Positions 1 to 11,228 of a stretch of 64,000 nucleotides of DNA are shown one piece after another. The stretch is from positions 356,300-420,299 of the forward strand of contig VZTI01005239.1 in the NCBI GenBank assembly GCA_013397865.1. The letters are read 5' to 3'. The stretch is from Struthidea cinerea (taxonomy: Eukaryota > Chordata > Aves > Passeriformes > Corcoracidae). The notes below the pieces were generated by a model. The model saw only the letters and a list, made by a program, of their open reading frames with translations. It was not told the DNA's origin and made no database searches. Within the stretch, counting starts at the first letter, position 1; the number at the start of each line of letters is the position of its first letter. The translations under genes and the position numbers were made by a program.

Positions 1-616
1 CCAAAACACCCCATAAAAAATCTGCTGCAATTTGAAAAACACATGAATGCATTAATGCATTGTGCAAGAGAGAAAAAGACAGACACAATCCTTGCCTACA
101 GGAATGATCTAAGGCTTCGATTCAGCAAAGTGCTTAATCAAGCACTTAACATTCAGACAAGCACCAATGCACTTCCTTTGGGGCTTGGCTACACATCGGA
201 GAAATCCCTCCCCCCTTGCCTTCCCCGCAGACTTTGCAAAGCCAACCCTCCTGTGCTCCCATGCTTGTAATCCTCCTGAATCCAGCCGAGGAGTTTTAAC
301 TAATTGGCTGATCCACCCAGAGGTGGATTCAGCTCATTTTGGAATAAGGTGGTGCAGACAGCACCGCCTCATGCGAGGACGGCAGAACTTCCACAGGTAT
401 CCCACATTTACTCAACACCCGGAGTCCTCCCTCCTTTCCAGAGGTCGATGTTACCCTTGTGCTTTACAGTCACGGCCAACACCACCTATTGCCAGGTTTT
501 CTGAGGGATACAGCCCAAACCAGAGATTTCTTGCTTTTTTAAGGTTGCAGGAGAACACAAGGTCCCTGCTTTGTGCACCATGGTAAGGCACAGGCTTAGA
601 TGAGTGACAGCTTCTG
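1..616. other. No gene recognised; unannotated flank
   Basis: Several overlapping short open frames exist (for example 43-270 and 167-586 on plus), but none shows a family signature, they overlap in different frames, and the stretch is pyrimidine-rich between about 200 and 480, which depresses stop codons. I see no splice-bounded exon and no repeat family in it. Confidence 0.5.
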
Positions 617-1001
617 GTTCAGGCCTGGGGAGAGGTGGGATGGGCTTGTTCAGCCTCGAGAAGACATGGCTGAGAGGGGATTTCATCCATGTCCGCAGGG
701 AGGGGTCAGAGCGGGTCAAGCTCTGCTCTGGAGGGCCCAGCAACTGGTCAAGAGGAATGGGCAGGAACTGATGCCCAGGAGGTTCCACCCGAGCAGGAGG
801 CAGAACTTCTTCCCTGTGCGGTGACTGAGACCTGAACAGATCCCAGAGAGGGTGTGGAGTCTCCTCGAGTGGAGACATTGCAGACCCACCTGGACACAAG
901 CTGGTGCCAGGCGCTCTGGGATGGCCCTGCTGGAGCAGGAAGGTTGGATCAGATGACCCCGCTGTGGTGCCTTCCAGCCCGACCCATTGCGTGATTCTGA
1001 G
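617..1001 (+). mobile_element. CR1 LINE, 3' end fragment (plus)
   Basis: Diverged 3' part of a chicken-repeat-1 non-LTR retrotransposon. The order of features follows the CR1 end: a segment equivalent to 'GGGCTTGTTCAGCCT..GAGAAGA' near 650, a 'GGAACTGATGCCCAGGAGGTTCCACC' type block near 765-790, the 'AACTTCTTCCCTGTG' block near 805, and a terminal 'CCTTCCAGCCCGACCCATTGCGTGATTCTGA' type tail near 970-1000. Only the last 385 bp remain, the usual 5' truncation of CR1 copies. It carries no intact reading frame; the reverse transcriptase lay upstream and is missing. The subfamily resembles that of the copy near 46.9-47.35 kb in the opposite orientation. Exact 5' edge is uncertain by tens of bases. 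Confidence 0.85.
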
Positions 1002-2014
1002 GTGAAGTCTGTGCTCTGGCAGTGGGGCAGTACTAATGTCTGTCTTTCTCTTGTTTGTACATTAGAAAATATATAAAATCCCAGTCCCTGAGTTGCTCAG
1101 GGCAGTAACGACGCCTCTGAAGATGTACAGCAGCAGCACCCTGGGATCCACACTCAGCTGTGACCTCAGCTGCCAACACGAGACTCATCCCCAGGAACGG
1201 CCCCAGACACTCCCTACAACATTCTGTCCAGCCAACACAAAGCCAAGCTTTTTTTAGGCACAGACTATTTTCCAAAGACTATCAGCCTGGTTTTGCATCT
1301 CACCTTCAAAGTTCACTCTAAAATCTTGTTTGGTTTTGGCTGTCTAAGAGGAGCCCTGAGTTTATTTTCCCCTTCCTTTCCCCTGCTCACTTTGCATGCT
1401 CAGTGTTGTTTCCCTTCCACGGGCTGCTGTAACCTCTGAGGAGTTGTTAAAGCTGAATGTGTTGTAGTTCTACTTTTGTATGTTAATTGATGCACTTTTT
1501 AATTTTATTTTTGCATATTATCTGAGTTTGTTTCATTGTAAATTAGTTTCTAAGGAGCCCCTCCAAACAATTGCTGCTTGCCAGCAGATCTCAGACAAGC
1601 ACAAGCTCCTTCAGAAGAAATGTTGATGAAATTCAGTCTTGCTTTTGAATCACTGATGCAAAAATCCCACCTTTAAGAACAAGGACGGGAGGGGAGAGCC
1701 TCCATTAATATAAATACCTAATTTCCGCTGACATTTACAGGGGTTATGATAGCTTTATGAAAGCAAAATATAACCCAAAGGATTATCCTTGAAATATCTC
1801 TACAAGCCCACCTGATGTTTTCTAGTGCTCAAACACTTATAAAAGGCAGTTTTATTAATAGTAAAAATTAACTCAGGGAAATAGGGAAATTATTCAAAAA
1901 GATTTGTTTTCAAAGTTATTTCCTCAGACTGGTTCATAAAAGAAAGGCTAAAATCCACAGGATTAATTGTCCTATTCACTCTGGTATCTAACAACGTCCC
2001 TGCCAGCATTCACT
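1002..2014. other. No gene recognised; AT-rich toward 3' end
   Basis: The segment 1033-1275 has an 80-codon minus-strand open frame without recognisable motifs. From about 1440 to 1960 the DNA is AT-rich with T runs and no repeat I can name. I see no RNA gene or promoter. Confidence 0.45.
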
Positions 2015-2246
2015 TCTCCAAATATACGTGGAAGAAATTCTTCCCTGTGAGAGTGGGGAGGCCCTGGCACAGACTGTCAAGAAAAGCTGTGGCTGCCCCA
2101 TCCCTGAGAGTGTCCAAGGCCTTGGACAGGGCTTGGAGCAGCCTGGGATAGTGGAAGGTGTCCCTGCCTACGGAAGGGGCTTGGAACAAAACTGTCTTTA
2201 AGGTCCCTTCCAAACCAAACCATTCCAGGATTCTGTGATTCTAAAT
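2015..2246 (+). mobile_element. CR1 LINE, 3' end fragment (plus)
   Basis: Short CR1 tail in the sense orientation. It starts at the 'GAAGAAATTCTTCCCTGTGAGAGTGGGGAGGC' type block and runs through the conserved 'TGGAAGGTGTCCCTGCC' segment (about 2152-2168) and the 'AAGGTCCCTTCCAAACCAAACCATTCC' block to the terminal 'GATTCTGTGATTCT' (about 2229-2246). These are the last blocks of the CR1 consensus in correct order. The copy is severely 5'-truncated. The 67-codon minus-strand frame over it is an antisense artefact. Confidence 0.92.
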
Positions 2247-4310
2247 ACTTCAAACAAATTGTAAAACAAACTCATTACAGGATTGGTTGCAATGAAAATT
2301 TTATGTTTTGTTAATTGTAACCTCAAAAAAAAAAATTAAAATTAACTGTTTCATCATTCCTATGGAGCAGTCTTGGACTGAAGCACATCCTGCCAGGTTA
2401 ATGGCACAGAGGAGGCTGGAATGCAAAGCCAGTCTCAGGTAGACTAAAGCTGGTGCCTAGGCACAGCTCACCTCTGCTAAAACTCCTCAAAAACCCAATG
2501 CACACACACCTGATATGTGATGAAGTCCCAGCTGGCAGTGGGCCCCTTCTGGATGGCGGGTTAATTTAATCTAAATTAGGCAATAAGGGAGAAAATTGCT
2601 CAGAAAGCTACACAAAGCAGCAAGATTCCCAACTTAGCTTTCCTCTAAGACTCACAATGATATTAAACATGTTAAAGGATGAAGCTTCCCTCAAAACATG
2701 TCCTTCAGCTCCTTAAGGGATCCTGAGCACTCTGCAGGGAGCAGGGGAAGGCTGCAGCCAAGGGGGCTGCCTTCCAGCAGACCTAGCAAAGGCACTGATT
2801 TACTCTGACAAGCACTAACATAAAACCAGGCAAAGAGCAAACGTTGTGGTTCACGGTTATTCCCTTCCCTTCTCCCCTGTATCTTCCTCTGGCCTTGCTG
2901 CGTTCAAGCGCTCGCACAATGGAGATGGGAGAATTCTCAGTGCCAGTCCTTACCCTTAGTTTTCCACTTAATTTTAAAGTTCAGTAGAAGTCAAAGTCAG
3001 TGGAGCTTGAAAGAGATGAGATTAAACTAGAAAATATTTTGAGATCCAAGAAACAAGAGCTTGTCTGGATACCAAAGTGTTTTATCAGCTTCCCATGCCA
3101 AGCTCTCCATGAAGGCAGCTGAACTGTATCACTTGCTTTATTCCAGCTTAAGATCTACCATAGAGGCCGAGGTTTTGGCTCCCAATAAGACAGATGTTTA
3201 GAGAGAAACTCTTAAAATACTCTCTATATGTACTGGGCACAGTAAATTAAAGAAAAGAACAATTGGCGGAGCAATTATTGAACTACTTGTGTCTGAGAGC
3301 TGGTTTTCCAATACGCCGGAGGGCCTGGCTTGCTTCAGTGCAGTGATCCAGGAAATCTGAGCCTGGGAGCAGCTCTGGGGCAGGTCAGGGTGGGCTTTGA
3401 TGTGGGTGGGAGGAACCCAGGTCCTGGTGCTGCTGTTTGCCAGGGTCATTAGGCTTTGCTGGTGAGAGCCTGTTGGCAGCCAGCTCGGTCCTGTAAATCT
3501 GACTCAAGGCTTTAGCTCCCTGTACTATTCTCAGATCTTGTTCCCTTTAGAGGGAAGAGCAACTTGAACCATTTCCAGCCCTTCTATCATTAAGAGATAA
3601 CTGGCTTTTCCTCAGCTGTTTTCCCTTGATCTCCTTTTGCCTTTACTCCATTTGTAAAACCGTTATGGCTGGACAGATTCGGGTTTGCAGCATCCCAAAA
3701 CTGGCTGCAAAGGGCAAAATAGTGAGTGAAGATCTTATACACTGCAAGACCATGTTTTCCTCTGCAAAAATATTGGATTATCAGAGTAAAAAGACTCCCT
3801 GGGATTCAGCAGTCATACTGACTAGAGCTGAGGACAGAAAAAGGGATGACAAAGCAAACAAGAGTGGAAACTCTTCCAGAGCTGTGCTTACTAACCAAAT
3901 TTCCTTCCCCTCAGAGGCAAAAGATCCAATAGATGATTTTCCTTGCTCTCCACCTCCAAGATCAATAGGCAAGCTTTAACTAGGTCACAGATGAGATACC
4001 CGAAAAAGAAAACTGCTTTCTAAGGAATATTTTCTCCTCAGCAAATAATTGGCAATTTCTTTGCCAAATAACCTATAGAAACAAGAAGCAGTGCTGCAGG
4101 TGGATCAGTCATTTTGACCGCAGAAGAAATGGAAGACCAGCTCTGGTTCTCACCTTTTAATTACACTTTGCCCGAAATCCATTAGAGGCAAATCCCAAAT
4201 AATTCTTTTCATCTAGCTGAACTTCAAATCAGACACGTTTCTTCAAGAGAATTAGGTAGCAGCAACAAAAAAGTTCCTCTGAGGCCCCCAGGAAGGGGTT
4301 TCTGTAGCAT
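2247..4310. other. No gene recognised
   Basis: Contains a 117-codon plus-strand open frame at 3626-3979 and a 83-codon minus frame at 3198-3449. Neither has a recognisable domain, and I cannot pair either with convincing splice signals. There is an A9 run near 2325. No repeat family recognised. Confidence 0.45.
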
Positions 4311-5518
4311 TGTTGGGGCATTTAGAGCACATGGTCTCTGTTGGTTTTGCTCGGTCTGGTTTTTGGTAGCAGGGGGACCACAGAGGTGGCTGCTGTGAGA
4401 AGCTGCTGGAAGCTTCCACCATGTCCGGCAGAGCCAATCCCCGATGGCTCTGAAGATGGACATGCCACTGGCCAAGGCTGGGCCAATTAGAGATGATGGT
4501 AACGCCTCTGTGGTAACAGATTTAAGAAGAAAATCAAAACAAAGTGGGGCACACACAGTTTTAATTCCAGCTAGAGAAGAGAAGGAGGTGAGAACATGTG
4601 AGGGAAGCAACAAGGAGACACCAAGGTCAGTGGAGAAGGAGGGGCAGGAGGTGCTCCAGGAGCTGGAGCTGAGATTCCTCTGCAGGCTGTCGTGAGACCA
4701 TGGTGGAGCAGCTGTGCCCCTGCAGCCCCTGGGGATCCACGGGGGATGCAGAGATCCATCCCAGCCCATGGGGATCCACGGGGGATGCAGAGATCCATCC
4801 CAGCCCATGGGGATCCACGGGGGATGCAGAGATCCACCCGCAGCCCATGGGGATCCACGGGGGATGCAGAGATCCACCCGCAGCCCATGGGGGAGGTGCC
4901 CATGCCAGAGTGGGTGGATGTCTGTGATCCAGTGGGAGACTTGGTGGAGAGAGAAGGCCCCTGCTTCCAGGCTGGAGCAGCCTGTCCTTGGAGGACTGCA
5001 CCCCGTGGAAGAGTGACCCATGGCGCAGCAGTTTCGGGAGCAGTGTGTGCCTGTGGGAGGGACTCACGTTGCAGCAGTTTTGGGAGAACTGCTGCTTGTG
5101 AGAGTGGACCCATGCAGGAGAAGTTCAAGGAGAACTGTCTCCCGTGGGAGGGACCTCATGGTCTCACACGGGAAGGACTCCTCTCCCAGAGCAGTGGAAG
5201 AAAACCTCGGGTGACAAACTGACCAAACCCCCATGCCCTGTCTGCCTGCACTGTCAGCGGGTAGGAGGGAGGGCTTGGGGGAAGAAAAGGTGTTTTAAGG
5301 GCTTGTTTTACACCTCATTATCTTCCTCTGATTTTGTTAGTAATAAATTCACTTTGTACCTCTAAGTTGAGCCTGTTTTGCCCTTGGAGTGTTTTCTCCT
5401 GGTCCTTAACTCATGAATCCTTTTTAAATTTTTTTTCTCTCCTCTGCCCAGATGTGGCAGGGGAGGGTGAGAGAGCAGCTTTCGTGGGTGCCTGGCAATT
5501 GGCCAGTGTCAAACCACA
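4311..5518 (+). mobile_element. Solo LTR of an avian class III (ERVL-like) endogenous retrovirus
   Basis: About 1.2 kb whose block order matches a common avian ERVL-type LTR as I remember it: a U3 with 'AGCTGCTGGAAGCTTCC' near 4400 and 'CTGGCCAAGGC' near 4470, then 'GTAACGCCTCTGTGGTAACAGATTTAAG' near 4500-4527 (a TATA-like region), 'ACACCAAGGTCAGTGGAGAAGG' near 4618-4640, GC-rich tandem repeats, a run of 'GTGGGAGGGAC' blocks, an AATAAA signal at 5342-5347 followed by 'AAGTTGAGCCTGTTTTGCCC', and a terminal 'GGGTGCCTGGCAATTGGCCAGTGTCAAACCACA' block. No internal gag/pol region follows, so it is a solo LTR left by recombination. Boundaries are inferred from TG at 4311 and CA at 5518; I could not confirm a 5-bp target duplication. 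The 265-codon minus-strand frame across it is an artefact of the repeats. Confidence 0.8.
4731..4888 (+). repeat. Tandem repeat, four 39/40-bp units inside the LTR
   Basis: Four head-to-tail copies at 4731-4769 (39 bp), 4770-4808 (39), 4809-4848 (40) and 4849-4888 (40). Each begins GGGGATCCACGGGGGATGCA and ends CAGCCCAT. Units 1 and 2 are identical, as are units 3 and 4; the two pairs differ only at the ATCC(A/C)-CC(C/G) junction. That pattern suggests two duplication steps. The array is GC-rich, each unit has a GGATCC site, and it keeps long frames open on both strands. Confidence 0.95.
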
Positions 5519-7922
5519 ACGTGGTCATTGTTGCACTACTTTCCTGCTTTTCTTATCATTAATAGATAAAGACAGATTCCCGACTCTCTCCAGGTGCTCC
5601 TGTATAAATAGAACCAGAACCTTCTATCAGGGACAGAGGGAGCTGCAAGTGTGGAGAGACACAAGAGTTTCTCCCTCCCAGTGTGATAGTTTCAGTGCTG
5701 GTTTTTCCTCCACTTGCTCATGTCCAAACCTGCTATTTGGTAAACGCTTCCTCTACCACCACGTTCCATGTCCATGGGGTTTTTTAACATGCTCAATATA
5801 TCATGAGTCCAATTTTCTCTATGGATGCTACAAATACCCAATTTAAGCCATTATTGTCCTGCCCCGTGTTAATTCTCAAATGTCTCCAGACCAAACTACC
5901 AAAACTGCAGACCCAGGTCCCACTGCAAGCTTCTCACTAAGATGAAATGATGGATAGGATGAAGTAACCTAAAAAAAGCCTTTTTGCTTTTGCTCTACCA
6001 CATGTGATAGGACCAAACATGGTGACCCCGGTTCCAAACACCAGAGATGAACCCTGAATCTTGAACCCCACCTCTATGCTCCAGCCATGCTGGGGTGCAG
6101 GATACACCCATCAGGATGGGGCAGTAAGGAGAAGGCCTTCCATTAATTTTGAATGATGCATTTCCATCTCCAGCTATGAATAAACCAGATCAATGACACC
6201 AGCATGTTTTATTTGGCCTCTTGTGCAATGAATTGAGAGTGAGACAGGCAGGGAGATGGAGCCGACATGCAGATGAGATTTGTAAGTGAGGACATATTGA
6301 TTATTTCCATCTCAGTTCAGGCAGTAATTCCACACAACGCCTCTTCCCCTGTTTCAGCTCATTATTTATGCCATAAAAACACTATCTCAATGATAATAAC
6401 AGGCTTCATTTACAAGGCAGAGCATAAAGCATCGATGCTTAAGATTTCAGGAAGTGAGTTAAAGGAAGTGAGAGAGATTTAACAAGTCCAGGAGATGCAC
6501 AAAACTGCTGAGGCTGATCTTGTGGCTTTTTATGCCCTCCGAAAGGAAGATTGAGAGCAGGTGTTAGATTACCAGGTTTTTTATTAATAACTCCAGGCTT
6601 GTATGAGGGCTGATTGATGGCCCAGTCAGCACTTTCCCAGCAAATAAAACTCTCCTTTACTTTGTGCCATCAGTAGACTGTCCCTTCTCAAAGGGAAAAC
6701 ATCAGGGCTGCTCCTGATGTCTCAGAGGAGATTCCCCAGGAGGCTCTTCCCTGGAGGAGATCCCATGTGATCCCTGCAGCACAGAGAGGATTTATGGCTG
6801 TGATTGATCCACAGAGAGGTTTTTCCTTCATTACAACCACCACCATCACAACCAGAATGACTCATCCAGCAACTGCCTCACCCTCCAGACCACCCAAGGA
6901 AATTCCTCCACCAGAATGGGTCCATGATAACACCTAGGCTTCAACCTACCTAAGGGAACATCACTCCAGACATCCACAAATGAAGGAAAAAAACCCACAT
7001 TTAGGAGATATAAGTATCTGCTCTAATTGTTTTGCCACACCTGTCCTTTGCAGCTGTGTTAAAGTAACACCAACCTCAGCCTGATTCCCAAATAGCCAAA
7101 GGGCAGCTGGGGTCAGTGTCCTGTAGGAAAAGCCTCATGCCTTCAGTTCTCTCCCTTAATTGCTAGGAAATGGCCCTTGAGCATTCAGACACGGCGGGTA
7201 CTTGTGTGTCTCAATCCATCGAGTTACCGTGTGGGGAGAGAGCTGGGTACCCAGCCAGGACGCCCAAAAGCCCTGGTTTAAACTGTAGTTAAGGCTGTGC
7301 ATATTTCAGGTGAGTCAAGAGAAAAGGAACAGCAGAAATTCCTCTTAAGGCAGCAAGAAATTGTTCACTAAAGCAAGATCTATTAAAGCACAGAAGTGGA
7401 GTTAAGGTGTCCGAAACACTGCTCAACCACTGCCACCTCCACAGCCAGGCAGAGCGTTTGATAAACGCTGTGGTGCAGCACAGAAGTTCTGGTGCTCTGC
7501 AGGGCACGCTTGGGGTCTGCTTCCCTCGCTGCTGCCTCACTTATGAGCCTTTAAGTGCTTAATGAGCCCAGGTAAGAGGAACAGGGCTGAAATATTTATG
7601 GCTACAGGACTGAGCTGAGTGCACATGAGCGATTAGAACAATACTAGACAATGTTATTTGCACAGTTACTGCCCAAGTCCTCTCATACTCCAAGACAAAG
7701 CAGCATCAGCATATTACAGGACAGCAGGTGTATGGATTCAAATTCTTAATGGATTTATGTTCCTGACAGGACTTTAGCAATTCTTCTTCCAAAGTACATC
7801 AAGACATGACCTTTTAACCTGGCTGTTGATAATAAAGAGAGCTAAGAGGTTCCCCAGTTGCTCTAGGAGCTCTAACTTGTCCTTGTACACGACTGCAGGA
7901 CTAAGATTCTCTTCAGATGTTC
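5519..7922. other. No gene recognised; some AT-rich, regulatory-looking sequence
   Basis: The frames at 5334-5846 and 6267-6482 show no domain. A 13-bp palindrome-like site, TTTATG-C-CATAAA at 6365-6377, resembles a caudal/HOX-type site but is a single short match. I see no repeat family, exon pair or RNA gene. Confidence 0.4.
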
Positions 7923-7955
7923 TTGAAACTTTACTTGAAACTAGTAAAGTTTCAA
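7923..7955. repeat. Perfect 13-bp inverted repeat with 7-nt loop
   Basis: Arms TTGAAACTTTACT (7923-7935) and AGTAAAGTTTCAA (7943-7955) are perfect reverse complements around the loop TGAAACT. The loop repeats part of the arm (GAAACT), so short direct repeats may have built the structure. It could form a hairpin in RNA or single-stranded DNA. The stem stops at a C/C mismatch and is too short for a microRNA precursor. Confidence 0.9.
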
Positions 7956-10900
7956 CCCAGTAGTCCCAGTACATCCAGGAAAGTGCAGCAGGGAAGGAAG
8001 AATTTTCTTAAAAATATTTAGAGGGACATGGGAGAAAAGTATCCTCTCACAGAAGCTGCTGATTTGCTCAGGGCAAACTCTGACAGCAGAGGCCAGGCAT
8101 TGCTGAAGGGAAAGGGATGGCTTTGTCACTTCTCAGGCATGAATGACAACCCTTGTAATGAAGTAGAGATAAAAGCTGTCCCAGAACTTGTCTAGGAACC
8201 AGAGATGAGTCCGATCGCAAGTATTCAAGAGGCAAATCTCACATTTCCCCACAGTCAGGAGAACAGGTAAGAAATACATTATTGATGAAGCCAGGCAGGA
8301 ACCACAGCAGGTTATAAATGCAGGTGGTCTTATTTAAAACCTTCCTGAAGATAAGGGATATGAGAGCAAGGAAACTGAGAAATTCTAGATTTTATTGTGC
8401 CCCTGTTAGTCACCTGGGGGCACAACCTGGCCTCTTCTGAGTCCACAAAGTTAATAGGAAACAAAAGCTCACAGCATCTTTGCTCTTCCCTGGTCTCTAA
8501 AACATCTCAGGTCAGCAAGGCTCTTCAGGACATGTCACCAACCCCACTGCTGGGCAGGACACTGTAATTATTCATCCTCTGTGAATTTTTAAATATGAAA
8601 CCTGTGTGCATGTTATTACAGCACATCAGCTGGAAACCTGCCATCCCCAAAGGCCAAGCACAGCTCTGAGCTGAATTATGAGACTAAGAGCAACAAAAGG
8701 AGCACTTCCCTGTCGCCTCCTTCCCTTACTGCAGGCTTATGCAAATGGACCAAATACAGCCAGAACTGACCCCAGACACAGAATAAATCCATCTAATAAT
8801 AGCAAGGAAGGAGTGGGAGGCGAGGGAAGGAGCTGGACTAGGGAGGTGTGCAGTTATAGAGAAACACCTGCGGTACAGCATGCCCTGAGAATCCTCTCTC
8901 TGAGCACACCAAGCTTTTCAGATTCATTAAATCTCCTAACCTGCAACAGGTTTAGCTTTTGTGAACTTCACTGCAATCAGAGGCAAGAGGGAAAACATCT
9001 CTGGAGAGAGAGAGCAGAAATGATAAAGGTTTTACAGCTCTACCCAAATATATTCCCTTCTCCAGGAGAGAAGATGAGACTCTTGAAAGGGAAATGAGAA
9101 GAAAGAAGAGGGAAATGGGGCCATAACAAAATGAATCTTTACCCTCCTGAGCCATCACTCTCTTCTAGACCATCCTGCTTCTGTCCTGTTGCCCCAGCTC
9201 TGTGCTCACCCAAAAATGACAGAGCACAACCTGCTCCGAGATCTTTCCTGCCTCCTGCCCCTGCATGGAATTGGAGAATGAAAGAGGTCACTCAAAAAGG
9301 GCTGAACCCGGGGACTGAAAGGGCCACGGTAATTTTGATGTGGTTTGTGACACCTTTGCTACCTTTCAGCAGCTGCCAAGGTGCAGCCTCTCCAGTGATT
9401 ACCAGATTCTGTTTGATTAGGCTATATTTAACAGCTTCCCAAGGGCACCAAGGGCTCGGGATGGGTGCCTTTGTGTGCTGCAGTTTACAGTTGATTATGA
9501 TTAATACACACCTGCTAAATACAGGAGTAACACAAGGACAAGCCAGGGGTCTTTTCTGGCTTCCTCTGTCCCATAATAAAAGAGTTGCATCCTGCTTTAA
9601 GAAACAGTGGTATTGTTCTTTTCACCTTTTTAAATACTTGTATAACAACAACTCCTCCCTTCTCCTACTTCTCTCTTGGCTTTTGAAAACAAAGCTGTGA
9701 GCCATTCTTATACAGGAGCTACAGAAATTAAACTGTTGGGTTTTCCTCTGGCCTCTGATCTCAGCTAAATCACTGAATTAAAGCTAAATACCCCTTTTGC
9801 AAAGCAGGTAGCCAAACCACAGTGCTCTTCAATTCTTACAGGGACTCCACGGAGCGACAGTTACCACGGTATTTGTCATCTGCTTTGTTGTTACCCACTG
9901 GCACATCCAGCCTTAATTAGACAAGTACAAGTCAGCACATTAACTGCAACAGTGCTTCTTTTATTTTGGTTCTCTCCTGCCTGCAATCACAGCCCAACAC
10001 CGCAAATTTCTGGGTGCACATTTCTCCCGCAGCATTCCCTCTGGAGCCAGGCAATTTGGGCCTGCTTTAATTAACCTGTTTGGAGTCGTTGTCATCTCCA
10101 CACCATCTAGAGCAAGGGACAGAGGTCACTCAGTACCGGGCTTTGCTTTTCAAGCAGCAGATGACAAACCCTTTCGTTTCTGCACCATGTTTGGTTTGCA
10201 CAATACTTTAGAAGTGCGTCAGGAGTATTTCTGGCAGCAATCTCCCTCACAGCCCTCTGAGTGGACGCACCAATAAAAATAAAGGTCCTGTGCAGGCAGG
10301 CTGCTTCTCCACAGGAGGATATGGGGTTTTCAGAGACCTTAAAAAGTCCCAGTCCTACTTGCATGAGTCTCCAAGGTGTCTTTGGGGTTAACAACCCTCC
10401 AGGAAGTTCAGGCTCATATTCAACAACTCAGAATGTTTTGGTAGATGACAGTAAAATTTTACTCCCTTGATGCTTGCCAGTTTCTCTTTTTCACATTAAA
10501 TACTCATATCTGTAAATGCTGCTCAGCTCTTATCACCCCAGAAAAGCAAGGCTCCTATCTGCTGCCTGCTGGGCTCCGCTCACCTCCACTCCAAGAGCCC
10601 AGCAAACTTCTCTCCACCTCATTTCTATGCAGTGGTGTCAAAGGGGCTTCTGCTCAGAATGACAAATCCGTCCACAAATCACTTGGGAATCTTCTCCACT
10701 CAATTTGCTCCAGCTCTGCCCGGCAAACAAGAGACAGGAGGCACATATACATTACTGCTGATTAGTCCGTGTCACCGGTATCAGCAGCCAGGCACACGGG
10801 CTGACCGGAACTTTAAATATTGATAACCAAACTCATCTATCATAGGCCTGGGAGAGTGACAGTTTCAGTGCATAACAGCAGAGGCTTTCTACAATAATCA

Positions 10901-11090
10901 AATACTCAATAATTCATGAAAATATATCCCTCCCAAATCAAATTGGAAGCTATTTTGTGTAATATATTATTTAAAATTCAATATCATAATGCACACAACT
11001 CCTGCTCCTACCACAGAGGACCATTTCAAAATGTGATTATGTGCGGACTCTATTTAAAAGTGACAATTTTGCTTTTCATTTGTTTAACAG
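7956..11090. other. No gene recognised
   Basis: The longest open frames are 8678-9097 (139 codons) and 9131-9700 (189 codons) on plus; neither has recognisable motifs. AT-rich blocks lie at 9370-9520 and 10820-11060, the latter just upstream of the exon-like segment at 11091. No mobile element recognised. Confidence 0.4.
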
Positions 11091-11228
11091 CTTAAATGGA
11101 AGAGCTCAACTGGAACTAAGTCGTCTGACAATGAAACCAAAGCCGACATAAGCAACTTTGCAAACTTCGTGACAGCTAAAAAGGATGAATCTTCCTCATT
11201 GGTAACACAGATGAGTTCCCCACTCTGA
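11091..11228 (+). other. Possible coding exon (unidentified protein)
   Basis: A good splice acceptor (pyrimidine-rich tract, then TTTAACAG, ending at 11090) is followed by a frame open for 45 codons to a TGA at 11226-11228. The peptide begins LKWKSSTGTKSSDNETKADI and is rich in S, T, K, D and E, like a disordered or C-terminal tail. Alternatively a GTAACA donor after 11201 would give a 111-nt, phase 0-0 exon of 37 codons. I do not recognise the protein. A 45-codon open run after an acceptor-like site is expected by chance now and then in 64 kb, so this is only a candidate. No plausible partner exon was identified. Confidence 0.2.

Noticed and set aside
4224..5021. 265-codon minus-strand open frame, the longest in the window
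   Set aside because: It lies inside the ERVL-type LTR, and its length comes from the GC-rich 39/40-bp tandem repeats, which keep several frames open at once on both strands.
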